Assembly: GCA_045106765.1 (NCBI GenBank)
Contig: JBGCFD010000070.1
Span: forward strand, 1 to 64,000
Source: CAJQQY01 sp045106765
GTDB lineage: Bacteria; Bacteroidota; Bacteroidia; Chitinophagales; Saprospiraceae
Reading direction: 5' to 3'
Length of the DNA: 64,000 bases
Part shown: in pieces, positions 60,986 through 64,000 of the stretch
How the letters are laid out: each line of letters starts with the position of its first letter
Position numbering within the stretch: position 1 is the stretch's first letter
Made by a program: the position numbers and the translations under genes
Notes under the pieces: generated by a model
Told to the model about the DNA's origin: nothing
What the model saw: the letters and a program-made list of their open reading frames with translations, nothing else
Databases searched by the model: none

Positions 60986-61122
60986 TTTTTTTTGAATAAC
61001 GAATATCGAAAAAGGAACAAGGATTTGAGAAGTTTTGCAATACTGTCTGTATTCTTCTCTGAGTAGCTTCGTCAAACTTCTCAAATCGAAATTCCTTGTT
61101 CGATATTCGATATTCAAAAAAA
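60986..61122. repeat. Long inverted repeat between the molybdoenzyme gene and its partner
   Basis: Left arm 60986-61037 and right arm 61073-61122 are reverse complements over about 50 nt with seven or so differences. Each arm holds repeated GAATATCGAATATCGAA and a conserved ATTTGAGAAGTTT. Intergenic, between two reverse-strand genes. Confidence 0.75.
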
Positions 61123-61131
61123 TAATATTCA

Positions 61132-61503
61132 TCAGGATTTCGGATGCGGAAACGAATCACTTTCATCTTCATTAATTCGCACATGCATACATTTAAAATC
61201 TTTTTCTACTAAAATTCTAATTTGATCATTTTCAGTAGTTGCGTCCAAATGTTCCATGCCGACGAGTTGAGAATTAACCCACATTTCGCCTAATTCTGTT
61301 GGAACAAAAATAGTGATGGTATTACCCGAAAATTCACTTTTTAATTTTTTAACCTCAGCAGATTCTAAGACGTAAGTGAGTTGGCCACCAGCAGTTGCTC
61401 CAAACTGAATACTATTTTCCACGCGTCCTTTTTCTCCAAATACTTTTACATCCTGTTGACTCAATCGTAATCGGATTGAATTCCCTCTAATTCGTAATTT
61501 CAT
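61132..61503 (-). CDS. Small protein, DUF7009-like
   Basis: 123 residues from ATG 61501-61503 (MKLRIRGNSIRLRLSQQDVK); an earlier ATG adds 20 residues inside a terminator stem and is rejected. Beta-rich, with RVENSIQFGATAGGQLTYVL, ITIFVPTELGEMWVNSQLVG, and a conserved KDFKCMHVRINEDESD. The start and size fit a small family seen next to FdhF/YdeP enzymes in Bacteroidota, and the position just upstream of that gene supports a link. Possible maturation or partner role is inference. Confidence 0.65.
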   Translation of the reverse strand: MKLRIRGNSIRLRLSQQDVKVFGEKGRVENSIQFGATAGGQLTYVLESAEVKKLKSEFSGNTITIFVPTELGEMWVNSQLVGMEHLDATTENDQIRILVEKDFKCMHVRINEDESDSFPHPKS

Positions 61504-61531
61504 ATGTGTGTTTGTTTTGTTCAAAGTTAGG

Positions 61532-61590
61532 AAAAATATCAAAAAAGCCCTTTTAAACATCAAGTTTAAAAGGGCTTTTTTGATATTTTC
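61532..61590. terminator. Very strong terminator between two reverse-strand genes
   Basis: A 26-bp perfect stem AAAATATCAAAAAAGCCC... / ...GGGCTTTTTTGATATTTT with a 5-nt ATCAA loop and long A/T-runs; it ends the T9SS cargo transcript and possibly isolates the small gene. Confidence 0.92.
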
Positions 61591-61601
61591 TAAAAAAATA
61601 C

Positions 61602-64000
61602 TTATCGCTGTATTGTCACTCGTTCTGTCATCATCTGACCTTCCGTTCTCACTTGGACAAAATAGATTCCACTTGCAAATCTACTCGTTTGCATTTGAAT
61701 TAAATCTTGAGCATTTTTTACCATTTTCTCCGCTAGTAATTTTCCTTGTACACTAAAAATACGAACAATGATTTCTTCATTGATAGGCTTAGTAAAACCA
61801 ATATTGATTAAATCATTTGCAGGATTTGGGAAAATAGAAATTTCATTTTGATTTAAAATATCTTCTGTCGCAATTATCACATCAGGATCAATAACAATAT
61901 TGAATTGAGGAGTAGCAATTAATCCACCTTCGCCATCATCGACTACAAAGGTGAAACTATCTTCTGTCGAAGCACCTCCATCATGAGTATATAAAATGTT
62001 TCCAGCACTTGATGAATTTTGCTTGAATTTATCTCCCACTTCTAACTCACTTGTGATAAAATATAATTTCCCGTTTTGAGGAAGTGTGACAATCGTGTAA
62101 GTGATTTCCTCTGGACTATTATTTGGATCGTTAGTTAATAAAAATTCTGAATCAATAGGTCGAGTGCCTGCTGGTGGAAGTGGCATGGTTTCATTTACTA
62201 TTAAAGCTGGTGGACTCAAGTTAGCTTCAGAGCAAATCTGTAAAGTCCATTCATTTAATTTTCCACCATTTCCTGCGGTATTAGTTACTTCAACTTGAAG
62301 TTTCCATTCTCCGAGAGAACTGGTATTGTTAAATGTACTTAAAAGGTTACTTTCCAATTTATAGCTAAGCCCTGTATTGACAGGACAATCGCTACCGATA
62401 AAAGCAACAGCTTCGTCATCCATCCCAAAATCAAAGGTAGTTCCTTGACAAAAAATGGAGGAGAATAATTTGACAGAAGTTCCGTCAGGGCCAACTAAAG
62501 TCATATCTATATCTTTGAAGGCACTATGATTTCCTTCGATATTACTGATATTCAAATCATTGATCATTCCATCAACTGGAATATTGATGCTTGATTCAAT
62601 AGTTGGTAATCCATTACTCGGAATAGTAACTGGACCATCTGAGCTGACAGCATTTGTACATAATAATGATTTAACTGCAAAAGCATTTTTTTCTGACCAA
62701 TCACCAACTTGACATTCGTTTTGAGGTCTAATTCTCCAAAAATAAATACCGCCTAGATCAAGTTGAGCACCTCCTTGGTAGCTTCCTCCTGTGACAACAT
62801 TAGTCTCAACAATAGATGCTGCAGAGAAGGATGGATCACTAGCAATTTCGATTATATAATTATCAGCGGCAATGCCCTCGTTCCAAGTATAGATAGGAAT
62901 TTCGGCAACTCCATCTATTCCATTAGCAGGTGTTGCCATGGAGAAATCAGAAAAGTCTGTAGCGACTGTTTCATAAACCAACTCTTGATAAACGGTATCC
63001 TCTCCTGGAACATATGTCATTAATTGGTAAGTAAAGACTCCATCAGCTGTTGGAATATTATCTGTACTGATAGTCAATGTTGCATCTTCAGAGGGCATAA
63101 TTGGGTTGGCACTAAATTCGAATGTTGCGCCAACTGGTAAATCAATTACTTCAAAATAAATCAAGCTATCATAATCCAATAAGGACTGCGTATTGATATT
63201 AACTATAGGTGATTCGGGTAAACATACTTTTTGAAAATATGGCCCTGATGATACTGTGTAGCCTGGAGTCGTTGGTGCTTCAATTTTAAAATTCGCATTT
63301 GATATATCAAAAAAGATATTGTCTGCTGCTTCAATTTTTACTCTAGCCAATCCAGTCAATTCATTAGGAATAACAATAGTATAGCTTCCTGTATTAGGTA
63401 CATTTTGTGCTAAGGATATAGGATATTCATATCCACCATTAGTGGATAACAATATATTTACAAATTGACAATTAACATGTGCTGAATCAGTATTAGCTAC
63501 ATCCCAAGTTACCTCTACATAATCTCCTACTTCAAATGTTTGATTAACATTTGGGTGTGTCACTAAAAATGGTCCAGCAGTTTCTACCGACTCAAAAGCA
63601 ATCTCATCCCAAACTGTTCCACCTCCGCCCCACTTGCTATCTCTAACCGTACATCTAAAAGTCAAGTCTCGCGCATAAGTTGGAAGTACTTCTGTGATGG
63701 AATTTTGATTATTGACAATAGTAGCAATTCTTGGAAAAATACGAGTTGGATCTTCCGTAGGAATATATGTTCTAAAAGCTGGTGCATTTCCTATCGGGCT
63801 TCCTAATGGACTAATTGGCCCCAAATCATATTGTTCAAAACAATAGGTCAAAGTATCGTCTGGATTTATATCACTTGCAACTGCGGTCAATTGGAAAGGA
63901 GTACTAATCGGAATCTTTAATCCATGCCCAAAAGGGATCTCTACCTCTGGATCAAAATTATCAGTAGGTAAAACCGTCGCACATGTTCCTGCTCCATCTC
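61602..64000 (-). CDS. T9SS type A-sorted protein with P-domain, C-terminal part
   Basis: At least 799 codons; the frame is open past the right edge, so the N-terminus and any signal/catalytic domain are missing. Order as read: PTDNFDPEVEIPFGHGLKIP, a cadherin/Ig-like region (HPNVNQTFEVGDYVEVTWDV), an FN3-like stretch, a proprotein-convertase P-domain (about 62600-62220; DIDMTLVGPDGTSVKLFSS, GEWKLQVEV), a cadherin-like DGGASTEDSFTFVVDDGEGG module and a type A sorting domain (ISIFPNPANDLINIGFTKPI, ASGIYFVQVRTEGQ). The start stretch resembles reprolysin-like metalloproteases of Bacteroidota, but no HExxH is in the window, so peptidase activity is not claimed. Confidence 0.87.
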   Translation of the reverse strand, partial: DGAGTCATVLPTDNFDPEVEIPFGHGLKIPISTPFQLTAVASDINPDDTLTYCFEQYDLGPISPLGSPIGNAPAFRTYIPTEDPTRIFPRIATIVNNQNSITEVLPTYARDLTFRCTVRDSKWGGGGTVWDEIAFESVETAGPFLVTHPNVNQTFEVGDYVEVTWDVANTDSAHVNCQFVNILLSTNGGYEYPISLAQNVPNTGSYTIVIPNELTGLARVKIEAADNIFFDISNANFKIEAPTTPGYTVSSGPYFQKVCLPESPIVNINTQSLLDYDSLIYFEVIDLPVGATFEFSANPIMPSEDATLTISTDNIPTADGVFTYQLMTYVPGEDTVYQELVYETVATDFSDFSMATPANGIDGVAEIPIYTWNEGIAADNYIIEIASDPSFSAASIVETNVVTGGSYQGGAQLDLGGIYFWRIRPQNECQVGDWSEKNAFAVKSLLCTNAVSSDGPVTIPSNGLPTIESSINIPVDGMINDLNISNIEGNHSAFKDIDMTLVGPDGTSVKLFSSIFCQGTTFDFGMDDEAVAFIGSDCPVNTGLSYKLESNLLSTFNNTSSLGEWKLQVEVTNTAGNGGKLNEWTLQICSEANLSPPALIVNETMPLPPAGTRPIDSEFLLTNDPNNSPEEITYTIVTLPQNGKLYFITSELEVGDKFKQNSSSAGNILYTHDGGASTEDSFTFVVDDGEGGLIATPQFNIVIDPDVIIATEDILNQNEISIFPNPANDLINIGFTKPINEEIIVRIFSVQGKLLAEKMVKNAQDLIQMQTSRFASGIYFVQVRTEGQMMTERVTIQR

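Noticed and set aside
61504..61563. Longer start for the DUF7009-like gene
   Set aside because: The added residues fall in the stem of the terminator at 61532-61590 and are not protein-like.

Overview
The window is AT-rich, gene-dense chromosome from a member of the Bacteroidota, most likely a Saprospiria/Lewinella-like lineage (the class-level guess is inference). The evidence is: three type IX secretion system (T9SS) cargo proteins, two with a type A and one with a type B C-terminal sorting domain; a porD/DUF4835 gene; a DUF5777 barrel; the bamD-rpoZ-coaBC-porD gene order; a periplasmic-sensor hybrid two-component protein; TAnnTTTG-type promoter boxes; and little sign of Shine-Dalgarno sequences. 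No tRNA, rRNA, IS element, phage or CRISPR array was seen.

Layout. 1-7.3 kb: 5' end of rpsT, sucA, a three-gene cytochrome/DUF5777 operon, a bacilliredoxin and pdxH. 7.7-12.5 kb: a large T9SS type B adhesin-like protein, then a 770-bp gene-free stretch with two copies of a terminator-like element, then a secreted protein of unknown function. 12.7-18 kb: an MsbA-like ABC exporter and the bamD-rpoZ-coaBC-porD operon. 18-26.3 kb: scattered housekeeping and stress genes (secreted DUF4412-like protein, MscS, LpxL-type acyltransferase, Tat-exported asparaginase-type hydrolase, LuxR-type regulator, TPR-AAA ATPase, DinB, SDR). 26.6-28.5 kb: a helical protein of unknown function and, on the other strand, a very small peptide gene with a double-glycine leader. 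28.5-34 kb: gamma-glutamyltransferase and the oxidative pentose phosphate genes gnd, zwf and pgl. 34.3-36.1 kb: an H-NOX heme sensor overlapping an HNOBA-type histidine kinase. 36.4-46.9 kb: gcvP, hldD, a phosphopantetheinyl transferase, a WD40 protein, dcd and small single-domain genes. 47-57.8 kb: a Bax-inhibitor-like membrane protein, a PqqB-like hydrolase, a 1316-residue hybrid two-component regulator, an FMN hydroxy-acid oxidase and a secreted cytochrome c/copper monooxygenase fusion. 57.9-64 kb: an FdhF/YdeP-type molybdoenzyme with a small partner gene, and the C-terminal part of a T9SS-exported protein that runs off the window.

Working together: sucA, gnd-zwf-pgl and gcvP are core carbon and one-carbon metabolism. 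BamD, porD and the CTD-bearing proteins belong to outer-membrane biogenesis and T9SS export. The H-NOX/HNOBA pair is a probable nitric-oxide signalling module.

The most unusual signal is not a gene. At least a dozen intergenic gaps hold long imperfect inverted repeats whose arms are built from short reiterated phrases, most with a sequence not shared with the others. They range from simple hairpins to a 202-bp MITE-like structure with 45-nt arms. One phrase family (ACGTT-rich) recurs at four places. The KGG-leader peptide and the twin terminator-like elements are the other leads.
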